Source: Favolaschia claudopus
Taxonomy: Eukaryota > Basidiomycota > Agaricomycetes > Agaricales > Mycenaceae
DNA length: 64,000 nucleotides
Assembly (NCBI GenBank): GCA_037176885.1
Contig: JAWWNJ010000018.1
Span: 1,736,001-1,800,000 of the forward strand
Direction of reading: 5' to 3'
The notes beneath the pieces were generated by a model. The model was not told the origin of the DNA. It saw only the letters and a program-made list of their open reading frames with translations, and did not search any database. Positions within the stretch are counted from its first letter, which is position 1. Every line of letters starts with the position of its first letter. Made by a program: the position numbers and the translations under genes. Below are positions 54,351 through 64,000 of this stretch, piece after piece.

Positions 54351-54812
54351 TCATAGTCCGAACGCGAACAGAACAGCGCAGAGGTATGGGTGAGCCATTG
54401 AATCTATATAATATAAGGATTGAGAGGGCGACAGAGAAACAACTATAGTTACACTGAGGTGAAGAGCTCCAAGATCCAGGATCAACGACCGGTATGTGTA
54501 TGATAGATCCTTCAGTTCGAGAGTGGTAAGCGGGTCCGGATCGGCAGCTCCGGCAGCCTTGGTTGTGTGCCACATCGGAGGGTAAACAGGCCCCTGGGAC
54601 AAGTTTGTGCCACGCTTGACCGTGCAGGTGGAGTCAATTTGATAAGGCAAACCGAGGGAAGCAGGATGGTCTTTGGGAAACTTGGTCTCTTCGGCTTCAG
54701 TCGCGTCGATGTCGATGCCGAGCAGTTGGAGCTTAATACCGGCCTCAAGGAGCTCTTTGAGACGCTTCATAGCAGCCAAGAATGACGCTTTAGATTCCCT
54801 GGTTTCGGGCAT
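54351..54812 (-). CDS. Small hypothetical protein, divergent to the MAPR-like gene
   Basis: The frame from ATG 54812 (MPETRESKASFLAAMKRLKE) gives about 153 residues. An upstream in-frame ATG at 54899 is possible, but the internal one fits better because the first 29 residues are read from a pyrimidine-poor leader. The N-terminal half is charged and helical-looking (KRLKELLEAGIKLQLLGI); a mid segment is proline-rich (GPVYPPMWHTT). The C-terminal end is hydrophobic and may be an artefact of an unspliced intron (a CTATAG acceptor-like site near 54450). It shares a roughly 180-bp promoter region with the gene at 54991. I do not recognise the family. Confidence 0.4.
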   Translation of the reverse strand: MPETRESKASFLAAMKRLKELLEAGIKLQLLGIDIDATEAEETKFPKDHPASLGLPYQIDSTCTVKRGTNLSQGPVYPPMWHTTKAAGAADPDPLTTLELKDLSYTYRSLILDLGALHLSVTIVVSLSPSQSLYYIDSMAHPYLCAVLFAFGL

Positions 54813-54990
54813 AGTGAGGGAAGGCAGAGACGGAGAGGAGAACGTCGAGAAGGTGGTGGGAGAAACCAAGAAGATCAACTTCACGTGACGGTGTGTCACC
54901 GGCTATCCGGCGCCCGGTCCCGAGGTACATAAATACTTATCTGATTTCGGCGTCGTCTCCCAATTATCTCTCCTCCTCCTCTAGATCGTC

Positions 54991-55446
54991 ATGTCTCTAG
55001 CAGATGGGAACCTCCCACTGTTGATTCCTCCCAATCCTGTCAACCAAGATCTCGACATAATGAGGCTCCCCACAATGACGCTCGCTGACCTAACAGCAGA
55101 TGATAAATACGAGTCTGGTGCCCGGATCCTTGTTGTTCTGAAAGGTACACCTCAATACCTTCCAACATTCATGAGCCCCAAGATTGATGACATTCTATAG
55201 GACTTGTTTTTTGATGTTACCGGCATGAAAGAGGCCTTCAGTCCAAGGGGATTGTTTGAATTTTACCCCAAGAATGATATTACATACGCATTAGCAAAAG
55301 GGAGCGTTTCTGAAGCAGATGCTCGGGTCGGCGGGGAATCAGGACTGACCGAAAGAGAGAAAGAAAATTTGGAGCGCTGGTTCACTATTTTCAAGTGTGT
55401 TGCCTTTATCAATGATTTTGTTCAACGTGTTCTGATGAGTGCTTGA
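54991..55446 (+). CDS. Cytochrome-b5-like heme/steroid-binding (MAPR/Dap1-like) protein, frame broken at a T6 run
   Basis: Exon 1 starts at ATG 54991 after a pyrimidine-rich leader and a TATA-like CATAAATA near 54928. It encodes MTLADLTADD and ILVVLKG, the first strand and turn of the fold. The intron is 55145-55200 (GTACAC...CTATAG). Exon 2 has VFDVT-like FFDVTGMKEAFSPRGLFEFY, then KNDITYALAKGS and a terminal helix LTEREKENLERWFTIFK, as in membrane-associated progesterone receptor/Dap1 proteins that bind heme and support sterol P450s. There is no N-terminal membrane helix, so the protein would be soluble. Joined at these sites, the frame is off by one: it needs five instead of six T at 55207-55212. 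This could be a true mutation, a sequencing error or an unusual splice. Confidence 0.68.
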
Positions 55447-55742
55447 AAGAAATCGGTTCGAAATAATTGGAAAGACAGATCAAGTTGATCAGGGATTGTA
55501 CTCGAATTGAGTTGAGGTCATGAACAGAAGTCGAGTATTGGAGGAGTCTCGAGTCGTGTAATATAACAGAACATTTCGGATTTGCCAGTCGTTGTGCAGT
55601 GTTGAATTATGAGTTATTCTGTTAACTCTATAATTACGATTGAACACCAATATTCTACGCTTCTGCTTCGTTGAGATGCGGACGCTTATCGACTCGATCC
55701 GATAGCCTGTATATTCTATTCGACTGTTTCATCTAATACCTA
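55447..55742. other. AT-rich spacer, no recognised gene
   Basis: Intergenic sequence between two convergent genes. Confidence 0.4.
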
Positions 55743-56049
55743 CTATACGCTTCCCTGTTGTATCTCCTGAGCAATCTGCAATGCACGAACCCAAACCAAT
55801 CGCCGAACGTTCATGTTTCTCGAGAACAGATCGACTGACGCATCTAATCGCAGGTCAGGCAGCTGAAGCTGTCTAGGAGTAAAAGGACATCCAGGGGGCT
55901 CGCACAAAACTTCCGAGAGGTTCGCGGGGGTGCTGGACGACGCAAAAGGGTCAGTGTTGTTGGTGCGCTCGTCTGGATTGTTCTCGAACAAATGAGCCAT
56001 TAACTCCGGCTCCGCATTCGCCTCCCAGTCGATCCCGTACTCATTGATA

Positions 56050-56418
56050 CAGTTGCGGCAAAATCAATTTACTTACCATATAAGGAAATTTCCATCAAAT
56101 CCGCTCTACCGCACGGCAAAACCACCACAAGCACGTTGAAATGGCACAAAGGGCCTGTACTCCTGGAGTTGAGCCGGTCTACGCACAAAAAACAACCGGA
56201 TTCGTCATGTTTCTCACTGCTTTTGGCTGCACTTTATGCGACAAAGTTGTGGGTTATCCCGGCGAAACCAATACAGAGACACCAGTTTTTCTACATCAGG
56301 AATACAGGCCAGCAGTTCTTAGTATTCTTATCAACTTACCGCTCGAAAAAAACGAGCAAAAGGAGCGAACTGACGAGAATTTCCTTATTTAGTAAGTAAA
56401 TTGATTTTGCCGCAACTG
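56050..56418. mobile_element. 369-bp MITE, TA duplication (CAGTTGCGGCAAAATC), in the integrase gene
   Basis: The ends CAGTTGCGGCAAAATCAATT and the mirror image are inverted over about 48 bp. TA flanks at 56048-56049 and 56419-56420. Removing it with one TA restores the host reading frame. Confidence 0.9.
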
Positions 56419-56991
56419 TATCTTCAATTTCCTCGTCCTCAGCCGCCAAGAAGGAAGATATCCCCCGTGGACCCTCCCGCAACATCCCGAACGTGAATAG
56501 ATCGCGTGGACTGCGTTCACGTTGGCGGCGTACCGTAAGCTGATGCGAATTCCAGGCTTCACACCAGTCCAGAGCATCGCGATTGATCGACGCAAGGAAT
56601 AGATGATGAAGGAGCCATATATGGCCCGGGCGCGTGGGGTTGAGGCCGTGGTTAGTTTCCAAATCAAGAAAGAAAACTTTCCATTTTTTGCCGAAGCCAT
56701 GGGTGACATCGTACCATAGGCGTTCGATGCGGGTGTTGTGACACTCCTGGAACAAAGAGCTGAGTGAAAATTGTGCGCACAGAAATTCAACTTACCTTCC
56801 CCAGATGAAGGAGCCTCGACCAGATCCTTTGACCCGTTCCATATATGCCGCAACCTCGATGTTTTCAACACCGTGATCGCCTCGCATACGGCTGGGACAA
56901 CCATGGAGAGCAATCACATCGAGCAGGAGGCGTAGAACGCTTGCGCCACGGTTGTTGTTGTGCACGCGAATGCCGAGCACGAACCTGGATA

Positions 56992-58321
56992 TGGTTGCGG
57001 CCAAAACTTCATGACCAGTCGCAATTTTGCTCAAAATCCTTCGGGATTCGAGATTTAGCAGGAACTAGGGTATGGTTTATAGGTGAAATTTTTATTTCAG
57101 AGGAATCGGAGGTACTCCCAACTTAGGGTTACCAAACGCGAAAATTTGAACCGCGAAAAAACCAAAATTTATTAGACCTTATTAGCAGCGGCCTGAAATA
57201 CTATTTGAAAGTCTTGAAAACAAATTTAAACCGGAAAGTCGCTTTTTTGATCAGGCAGGAAATCGATGAGAAAATGATGGATGCGGTGGGGTTGTTTGAC
57301 ACAAGTCCTATGTCTCGGCTAACTACCAGCGCAGACATACCACTCTGGTCTTCACCCTCAACGATGACCTCGCCCAATGCTCCTTATCGCGTATCATGGC
57401 TCCAGTGGCCCCGCCCCACATAAATACGCAATGGTTTCGGGGGGGAACGCGAAATTTGAACAGCGAAAAACCAAAATTTATTGGACCTTATTAGCAGCGG
57501 CCTGAAATACTATTTGAAAGTCTTGAAAACAAATTTAAACCGGAAAGTCGCTTTTTTGATCAGGCAGGAAATCGATGAACAAATGATGGATGCGGTGGGG
57601 TTGTTTGACACAAGTCCTATGTCTCGGCTAACTACCAGCGCAGACATACCCACTCTGGTCTTCACCCTCAACGATGACCTCGCCCAATGCTCCTTATCGC
57701 GTATCATGGCTCCAGTGGCCCCGCCCCACATAAATACGCAATGGTTTCGGGGGGTGGATCTGTGCGTCATCGACCGCGTAGAAAGGTTTATCGAAAAGCC
57801 AGACAACGCGACCTCGTTCTCCCCAAATATCCGGCTGTATATCGGAGACTCATCAAAAAGTGGAGCACCGACTCTAAGCGAAAATAGTTTAACGAATTAT
57901 TTTCTTTGATTAGGAAAGTGGGTTTCTGGCGGCTGCTATCAAGCTCTAATTGTGTGTACTAAACTCACGAATTTGAGGCAGCTAATCAAGTTTTTCTCTG
58001 CCATTCTGCGTCTGCAACCCCGAACCCCTTCTTCCGGACCCCACAGTGAAAGTGAAATCTCTTAACCAAGAATTCAGGAATGACCAGGCGACATTGATGC
58101 TGCTGCACAGCCACCAGTCCGAGTGATCCGCAATCAAAAGCACGAAATTGCCGTGCAAAACATGGAAACCCAATTTTTCGAAGGTTTGCTCCAGACTGTT
58201 TGTAGTTTACCTTCTTGCAATGCTATTTACACAGTCCCAGGATGTCTCGATGAAAACTGACGTGACAGTATCAATTACCAAATTGGGACTGCGACTTGTC
58301 ACGAAGTTCGGTCCGCAACCA
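56992..58321. mobile_element. 1.33-kb TA element with a tandem internal duplication, in the integrase gene
   Basis: The ends TGGTTGCGGCCAAAACTTCA and (reverse complement of the right end) TGGTTGCGGACCGAACTTCG are inverted. TA flanks at 56990-56991 and 58322-58323. Inside, a unit of about 310 bp is repeated in tandem (about 57134-57440 and 57447-57755). The right third matches 50209-50529. There is no transposase, so it is non-autonomous. Related ends occur at 61.55 kb and at 61688-62203. Confidence 0.8.
57134..57755. repeat. Tandem duplication of a 310-bp unit, with a 142-residue open frame
   Basis: The two units are nearly identical (for example ATCGATGAGAAAATG versus ATCGATGAACAAATG). The frame 57481-57909 (containing NLNRKVAFLIRQEIDEQMMD and PTLVFTLNDDLAQCSLS) runs through unit 2 and beyond and does not look like random sequence. 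It may be a captured gene fragment. Unit 1 has lost this frame by a one-base change near 57340. Confidence 0.65.
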
Positions 58322-59241
58322 TACCCGTCAATGATGCAGTGAATGACAATCTTGTAGCGAATGAGGCCTGGGATGCAAGGTTCAGCTAAATAAATTAAAA
58401 TTCACAAAGGAACCGACCGTGTTGACCGTCAAGATGGGCAAGTGACATCGGTCCAGGGACGCGATATTTCTTGCGGCTGATCTGGCGATCACCGAAGATC
58501 GCGGGAGCACCATGTACACGCAAGTACGAGGCAGTGATCCGATCCCGGGGGATGCGGTACCCTTGGGATTTCAAATGACCGCGAATCATACGACGCCCAA
58601 ACTGAGGGAAAACTTCCAGCGTCTCCGAGAGAAGTCGATCAAGCTCTTCGTTTGAGACAACAGAGACAGGCGGTGCTGTCGAGGTATGAACGACTTCGAG
58701 TTCGCCGTTGGAGTTTGTTCGTGATTGAAACACAGGAGCGCCGGGTTGAACTAGTCCAGCTCGAAGAGCAGCACGGCGAACAGTGCGAGCTGAAACACCA
58801 ATCTCAGGAGCAATTCCGGTCGGACCACGAAGATCAAGGGCGGCGCTCAAAAATTGGGGATCAATCTCAACGCGCGGCCGGCCTCGTCGCCCAGTACGAA
58901 CACGATGAACGACAGTCAGAGGGGCAGCATCAGGTGGGTCCATCGAGTCGTGGCAAGCAAGATCAAGAGCTGTGACCATGTCGGTGATAGATGTTTGAAG
59001 AGTAGCATACTCGTCTGGGGGGGAAAACAGCTCGATGCTAATGGACGCTATTAGCATTCAAAGCGAATTGTATTGGTGCCATTCTTACCATCTCTGCCGC
59101 CGAAGCTAACGCCAGTGCCCTGTCTCGAACAGCATTCAAGCTCGGTGGATCTCCAACCATAGTGCGCAGAGCTGAGAGAACATCGTTGTGAAGAGCGTGA
59201 TAGGCGTCTCGTAGGTTGCTCAGTTGTTGGTCAGTGTTCAT

Positions 59242-59789
59242 ACGAGCCAGTAGAGCTACTAGAGATCCGGCAGAATGCGCACAAGACAGTCAGGAAGAAA
59301 GAGGATTGGGAGCTGGAAACGGTGTAAAAACACCAAGATGACGACACGGGTGCTGATCTCGATCAGCTGGGAATGATGAGGAATCGCAATGAATGCAAGT
59401 TCAAATTCAAAACGAGTCAGAATGTCAACTTCAAACAGAGTTCAAGAAAAAGCAGGAATGGGCCGGATTCCTTAGGAATGCTGAGGATGCAAAGTTGAAT
59501 GCTAAAACGTGGAAATACAGAATTCATTGGGAAATCCTCAGGACCAGCGATGATTTGTAGGGATTTGTGAGGAAAGCTGAGGATCGACGAGGAATGGGAA
59601 GGAATCGTGCGGAATGATGGGGAAACGTGATGATCGGCGAGGAAACAGATGCAAACCACTATTTTGTCCGGTACCGGCCACCAAAAATATCCATCTTGCA
59701 GTACCTATACAAGTAGATATCTTGCCCAAAAGTGTTGATCGATATTCTTTACCCAACATGTCGAGCTATCTGATGATGTCCGGCCTGAC
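59242..59789. other. No recognised gene
   Basis: Upstream region of the integrase gene; GGAAT/GAGGA-rich words at 59420-59640. No coding motif. Confidence 0.4.
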
Positions 59790-59791
59790 TA

Positions 59792-60064
59792 AACGCTATC
59801 CCCCCAACGCTGGTGCCAGGCACGTGGCCTCGGATCTCGGGCATCAAATATGACATTTCTCTATTTGATACCAGCCATTATAATTACTTGAATGTTGTAT
59901 GAAACTACAGTGGCGGCGGAGCGGGACTGCGTCGGCGACGCGTTGCGCTCGCAAACAAGTGACTTGAGCAAGTCGTCTGACAGCGTGTGATGCATATTTG
60001 ATGCCCGAGATCCGAGGCCACGTGCCTGGCACCAGCGTTGGGGGGGATAGCGTCTGATAGCGTT
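59792..60064. mobile_element. 273-bp fold-back MITE, TA duplication (AACGCTATCCCCCC)
   Basis: The arms of about 65 bp (AACGCTATCCCCCCAACGCT, through GGTGCCAGGCACGTGGCCTC) are inverted. The right arm has an extra GACGCTATC-like copy. TA lies at 59790-59791 and 60065-60066. The spacer contains a lone TACAGTGGCGGCGG, perhaps the end of another MITE. Confidence 0.8.
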
Positions 60065-60423
60065 TAGTTCCGACTGAGGCGGTTCAACCACATCCGGCAA
60101 CCGGCAAACTCCAAACCCCGGATTTCCACATATGATACTTTATTTTATGGGAGTTTCTAACTACAACCCGGGTCTCTCGATAGAAATTGAATTATCCTTG
60201 GTTCTGCGGGCGCTAGACGGGACAGAAATGGGAACAAGCGGAGTCCAGGAATGAACCAGTAAATAAGATCCACTTTAGGGAACCGACTACTTATCTATGT
60301 ATAAGTGGAGCATTGCAGAGCCGTGAGGTTGGGAAAGTGGAAGCCAAACCAATAAAAGCAGAGCATGGGGTTTCAAAATCATGGGTTAGGGAGCGTAGCA
60401 GCTCTAACACTGTGCGAAGGATC

Positions 60424-60574
60424 TGTCATGAATTCCAAAACCAATCGTCATGAATTTCCAATTTCATGATGTTTTGTTATGAAGCACATCATGACTTTCA
60501 AGATGTCTTGCATGACGGCCCAAAAGCCATTTTTATGAGGACATGAATTTATGACAGAACATCATGAAATTACG
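60424..60574. repeat. AT-rich palindromic repeat (CATGATGTTTTG family), inverted copy
   Basis: Reverse-complement relative of 27045-27180: shared TTTCATGATGTTxTGTCAT and CAAAACATCATGAA words in the same order. It directly abuts the element at 60577. Confidence 0.55.
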
Positions 60575-60576
60575 TA

Positions 60577-60859
60577 ACCCTACCGCCGTTTGCTTAAATC
60601 TGTGAAAATTTCCGCGGGGTCACGTGATCTGATGCATTATGATGCCGCAGCCTGCCGCAAGCTCTAATCTCTTATAATTGCTCGAAAATGGCAGTATTTC
60701 ATACTTCCCAGACTTCATTGAAGCTTTATCCTTCTCCGCTAAAGATACAGTAGGTAAAGTGATATCGGCAGCTACGGCATTCGGATGCCGGACGTCACGT
60801 GACCCCGCGGAAATTTTCGAAGTTTTCACAGATCTAAGCAAACGGCAGTAAATCAGGGT
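60577..60859. mobile_element. 283-bp MITE, TA duplication (ACCCTxxCGCCGTTTGCTTA)
   Basis: The arms of about 50 bp include TCCGCGGGGTCACGTGA and its mirror TCACGTGACCCCGCGGA. TA lies at 60575-60576 and 60860-60861. Confidence 0.8.
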
Positions 60860-61299
60860 TAGAAAAGCGCGAAATCTTTGCCCAAATTTTTTGGCAAATT
60901 TTCAAAAGTGTGTGTACTAAACTGGCGATTTTGAGCTGGAATTTTCTACCCGGATAAGATGGGCAGTTGTAATAGAAATAGGCGATTTTCTATTAGGTTG
61001 AGTTAACTAAACCCGTTAACAAATCCCCTTGCAGTGTTCCAGTGTTCAAGTAATCGACAGCCTACAGGGCGAGTCGTGGCGATTCTTGAACAAGATTAGA
61101 GCTGGAAAGCTGAAGGTTGGTGCATATAGCAGCAGAGATGGGGTTGAGTAGAGTAAGTTTATTGAAGCTACTTACTACCCGCAGTTTATATACAGACATA
61201 GGAGCTTCTACAAATGTATCATGTTGATAGATCATACCGATATCCATCACAGCAGTTGAGCATACAAAGTTTTGAGCCCTCCAATGCTCCACACGCACT

Positions 61300-61571
61300 G
61301 TTTCTAGTTTATGGCGGGTGTTTTGGCTTCTTGGCGACTTCGGCAGACCATTGATCTCTTGATGGGATCACATCGCCACCAGCTATTGGCCGGGCCGGAC
61401 CGAGTCGTGCGAAAAATAGTTTTTATTTTTAAACTTTTGAACCGGGTATCTGTAGATCTCATTCTTTTAGTGCTTTCTACACAGTTTCAGCACAACTGGG
61501 TCAAAGGTGACTGCTCAGCAACGATTGCCATTTTGGGTAATTGACTTGTCACGAAGTCGTGTCCGCTATCA
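61300..61571. mobile_element. Partial copy of the TGGTGGCGGACCGAAC family
   Basis: The right end GACTTGTCACGAAGTCGTGTCCGCTATCA followed by TA resembles the element at 61688 in inverted orientation (shared GAAACTGTG and AGAAAGCA words inward). The left end is unclear; a degraded TATGGCGGG at about 61312 is a candidate. Confidence 0.5.
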
Positions 61572-61687
61572 TACTTTCCATATACCGTAGTCTCACCAAG
61601 TCAGACTCTACAAGATTTATGATATGTAGTCGATAAATGTATTATATACAGTATTTTGACGCTGCTTTACACAGCGACATTCCTTTA

Positions 61688-62203
61688 TGGTGGCGGACCG
61701 AACTTCGTGACAAACTTTTTACCCGATCTGGAAACTGCTACTACTGCTGCAGTTTTTGCCTGATTTTTCTGAAACTGTGCAGAAAGCATCAGAACAGATG
61801 GGTCTAGAGATCTACTGGACCAAAACTTTGAAAAGTGCAAAAATTGGGGTTCACACAGGGATTTCGCGCTTTTGATGGCGGCCCGGTCAAATAGCCGGTG
61901 ACGATGCACTTCCATTTTCGGAAACTCCCCTGCCAAAAGCCCAAGCTCTGCCGCACAACAGCAGATTCGCAGCATTTTATCACCTTCTGACACTGAGGAG
62001 TCCGTGAGACATTGTCTGAACGTACTCCAGACAAATTTATTTTTTGACCTCCAGCCAAATTTCGCGCTTTTTTTTTCCCACGGTACAACTACCCTTGAAA
62101 CGAAAAATTTTACTTATAAAACCGCTTTCTGCGGTCCAGAATCTGCAATCCTGAGTGAATTTGACCGAAATTACGGCTTGTCATGAAGTTTTGTCCGCCA
62201 CCA
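61688..62203. mobile_element. 516-bp MITE, TA duplication (TGGTGGCGGACCGAACTTCG)
   Basis: The ends TGGTGGCGGACCGAACTTCG and (reverse complement) TGGTGGCGGACAAAACTTCA form about 27-bp inverted repeats. TA lies at 61686-61687 and 62204-62205. It is Tc1/mariner-type, non-coding, and related to the larger element at 56992. Confidence 0.85.
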
Positions 62204-62777
62204 TACACACTTTGATTATTGGCCGCATTCGGGGAAAATCATGTAACTGTATACTCAATATGAGTTATTTAGGCCCCATTTAGATATCTGAGCACGAGTT
62301 TTGACCATAGATGGTCGGGAGCTGGCGAAAAGTGAGACATCAGTGCCATCAATTTTGGCAACTTTCATCAATCGGTCGTTTACACGCTACAAATATGTGA
62401 ACATAGACACCCTCTCTTCATCTAAATCCTCGAAAATATTGTTGGACACTCAGTGGGGTACTTGGAAAAGGTCTGTGTACTCAGATGTGGCATAAGAACA
62501 GAACATGAAACTCAAATCTCAAAATCATTTTGGTGTGTAAAGGAGCGTCAAAATACTGTAGAGTCTGAATTTGGCAAAGAGCCTTTTCACTTTAGTGGTG
62601 CACGATTCTATGGCCGTTTTGCCATTATTTTGACTGATATGCCTGCGCTTCGCTCCGGCAGCCTCGGGGTATAAGTGCTCCACCTAAACGACTGATACGT
62701 TCGAGTTCTACGTCCCGCCGCACCCTGTAAATCGATTTATACACGTCAATATTGAGAACAACATTCACCAGTGGAAC

Positions 62778-62846
62778 CAAGGGGTACGCACGATAGAAAT
62801 GCTCACGGTAGGTCGTGTCTGACATTTCTATCGTGCGCACCCCTTG
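62778..62846. mobile_element. 69-bp hAT-type mini-element, 8-bp duplication AGTGGAAC
   Basis: CAAGGGGTACGCACGATAGA at the left is mirrored by TCTATCGTGCGCACCCCTTG, a 24-bp inverted repeat with one mismatch around a spacer of about 21 bp. AGTGGAAC is duplicated at 62770-62777 and 62847-62854. Confidence 0.85.
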
Positions 62847-62854
62847 AGTGGAAC

Positions 62855-63369
62855 AATACGCACCTGCACGGGCTGCACTTCGCTCCGGTCGACTCAAAAT
62901 CAGTACACGACTTGGATCTGACCCGGCAGGTGAGCTGCCAATCAAATTTATTCTCAGCGACGTACCTCAGAAACCAGGGATATAGTTTGGTTCAGCTGCT
63001 CAAGGATCTAGCGATGAAGAGATGTCTTTCAGTTTCTCCGTGTTGCTTGTTACTTTCACCCAGAAGCTAGTCGGCAGACCACATTGTGAAACTTTGGAAT
63101 CATGTTGAGGCGGCGGTAGTGCATTGAATTCGATCAATTTGTACGGGATAGCAGAAAAGAGTTGATTGATTACATAAGCTTACCAGTATTTTCAGACGAT
63201 CAATGTTTGAAAAAGGTTGACAGAAACAAAGGGCAGGCGGTGGTTTGATTCAGGCGGAATGCGATTGCGTTGAGTATTAACAGTTACAGGGCAATGTTGA
63301 AGGATCAGGACGGGTAATATTGAAGCCACAGGAACCCGGGAGAAGTTAGAACGTGCTCCGAATGTAGGG
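62855..63369. other. No recognised gene
   Basis: Spacer up to the recombinase relic. Confidence 0.35.
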
Positions 63370-64000
63370 GTGGGTACTGACGAGCGGAATTTTCTGTGGA
63401 GAGGGGTTAACCAGAGCCCGTCATCGACCACCCACTGCTTGCCCATCGAGCATCCTTGGCCTCACGTGCTTCGCTCAAGGACACGGGCGGCTACGCCTCC
63501 GGCCTACGCAAATTTCTGCGACATATTCACCATCCCGGAGCCCGACCGCCTCCCGGCAGGTTTCGCGAATTTGCATTCATTCGCGATATGGGCAGTTTCA
63601 GACCCAGAAGACCTGGACCCAGAATCTCTATGCGCGACTCGATCTCCCCTCAGGGAAGACTGCGCGGCCGGGCGGAGGTGCAACAGGTTCTTCTCGTTGC
63701 GCACCAAGGCGAGTTCGAGGACCTGTGCCCTATCGCCGCATTGCGGAATCTGCGGCAAATCGTGCCAGCACGACGCAGCGATCCGCTCTTCTCATTGAAG
63801 AGACAGACAAGGCGACATCCGGCCCATGGTAAAGACGGCGGCAGTCAAGCGTATCAACGCTATCCTCAGCGCATGCGGGCTTTGGAACGGCATTCGGTGA
63901 TTCGTTCCGATTGGCGGGGCATCCTATTATCTCTCACAGAAAGTAGACTTAGAGATTATACGGGTCGCAGGGCGGTGGAAATCTCTGGGCTTACGAGGCT
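63370..64000 (+). pseudogene. Tyrosine-recombinase relic (Crypton- or DIRS-like), runs off the window
   Basis: An N-terminal core-binding region is visible in one frame: SRTRAATPPAYANFCDIFTI, then PEPDRLPAGF and HSFAIWAVSDPEDL. Further on, in other frames, come CPIAALRNLRQIVPA, a segment MVKTAAVKRINAILSACGLW and IGGASYYLSQKVDLEIIRVA followed by GRWKSL, matching the catalytic end of tyrosine recombinases common in Agaricomycetes. The expected H-S-F-R box before IGGASYY is eroded, with a TGA codon in its place (about 63898), and several frameshifts separate the parts, so the gene is dead. The final Tyr would lie just beyond the edge. Confidence 0.6.

Larger units (their letters stand above)
55743..59241 (-). 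pseudogene. Integrase-core (rva_4-type) gene interrupted by two TA elements
   Basis: Exon 1 (ATG 59241, MNTDQQLSNLRDAYHALHND) splices near 59085 to LFSPPDEYATLQ. A helix-turn-helix-like segment follows (EIGVSARTVRRAALRAGL), then FPQFGRRMIRGHLKSQGY. The RNase-H core starts LAHLDGQHG; an intron (about 58380-58430) leads to LIRYKIVIHCIIDG, where the large TA element at 56992-58321 interrupts. The frame resumes SRFVLGIRVHNNNRGASVL with the second Asp in MRGDHGVEN and, after an intron at about 56746-56795, the Glu in NTRIERLWYDV, about 34 residues on. The second TA element (56050-56418) interrupts after EEIED; its removal gives an exact in-frame join to INEYGIDWEANAEPEL and the C-terminus at 55743. 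This family is widespread in Agaricomycetes and probably of transposon origin. Confidence 0.78.

Noticed and set aside
1..64000. tRNA, rRNA, CRISPR arrays, riboswitches or a biosynthetic gene cluster
   Set aside because: Looked for by eye on both strands; no cloverleaf with promoter boxes, no regular spacer arrays and no co-located metabolic enzymes were found.

Overview
The window looks like nuclear DNA of a mushroom-forming basidiomycete (Agaricomycetes-type). It has short introns of about 50-65 bp with GT...AG ends, a CSL-type transcription factor, an Spp1/CFP1-like PHD protein, a secreted double-psi beta-barrel protein and a cytochrome-b5/MAPR-like protein. These few host genes are scattered through a dense graveyard of transposable elements. 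No tRNA, rRNA, CRISPR array or prokaryotic operon was seen.

Left part (1-30 kb). It opens with the 3' end of a CSL (Su(H)/LAG-1/CBF11-like) gene (44-979). After that come many short inverted-repeat (MITE-like) elements, most with TA target duplications and some with 8-bp (hAT-type) or 3-bp duplications. There is a degenerate copia-type 3' LTR with an array of AGGGGGAG blocks (6.3-8.0 kb), and a complete gag-only copia-type LTR element (14168-16714, duplication GTTTT). Host genes here are an RlpA/expansin-like secreted protein (20740-21393) and the C-terminal half of an Spp1/CFP1-like protein (23240-23921), which looks decayed.

Central part (30.6-49.8 kb) is a nest of four elements. A Ty3/gypsy chromovirus (30649-49782; identical 183-bp LTRs; duplication CTCTC) was split just after its protease active site by a 13.4-kb terminal-inverted-repeat DNA transposon (34562-47935; 9-bp duplication GAAATTTCT). 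That transposon was then hit twice. A 4.6-kb LTR element with 929-bp LTRs and no protein genes (36334-40938; duplication CTAGA) lies in its unknown-function gene. A 3-kb gypsy-type LTR element encoding only Gag (42704-45676; identical 202-bp LTRs; duplication CATAT) lies in its Ulp1-like protease gene. On paper, removing each insert rejoins reading frames at the duplications. The DNA transposon carries a Ulp1/C48-type cysteine protease with a tail of SUMO-interaction-like motifs and a second multi-exon protein I do not recognise; I found no transposase in it.

Right part (49.8-64 kb). A degenerate transposase-like gene lies at 51.1-53.9 kb (two in-frame stops and a frameshift). A divergent pair follows: an unknown small gene on the minus strand and the MAPR-like gene, which needs a one-base correction in a T6 run. 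An rva_4-type integrase gene (55743-59241, minus) is interrupted by two TA-flanked elements. More MITEs follow, including one of only 69 bp with an 8-bp duplication. The window ends in a broken tyrosine-recombinase gene (63.37 kb to the edge).

Nearly every coding region away from the few host genes belongs to a mobile element, and the insertions can be ordered in time by nesting. All splice sites and restored junctions are my reading of the sequence and have not been checked against transcripts or databases.
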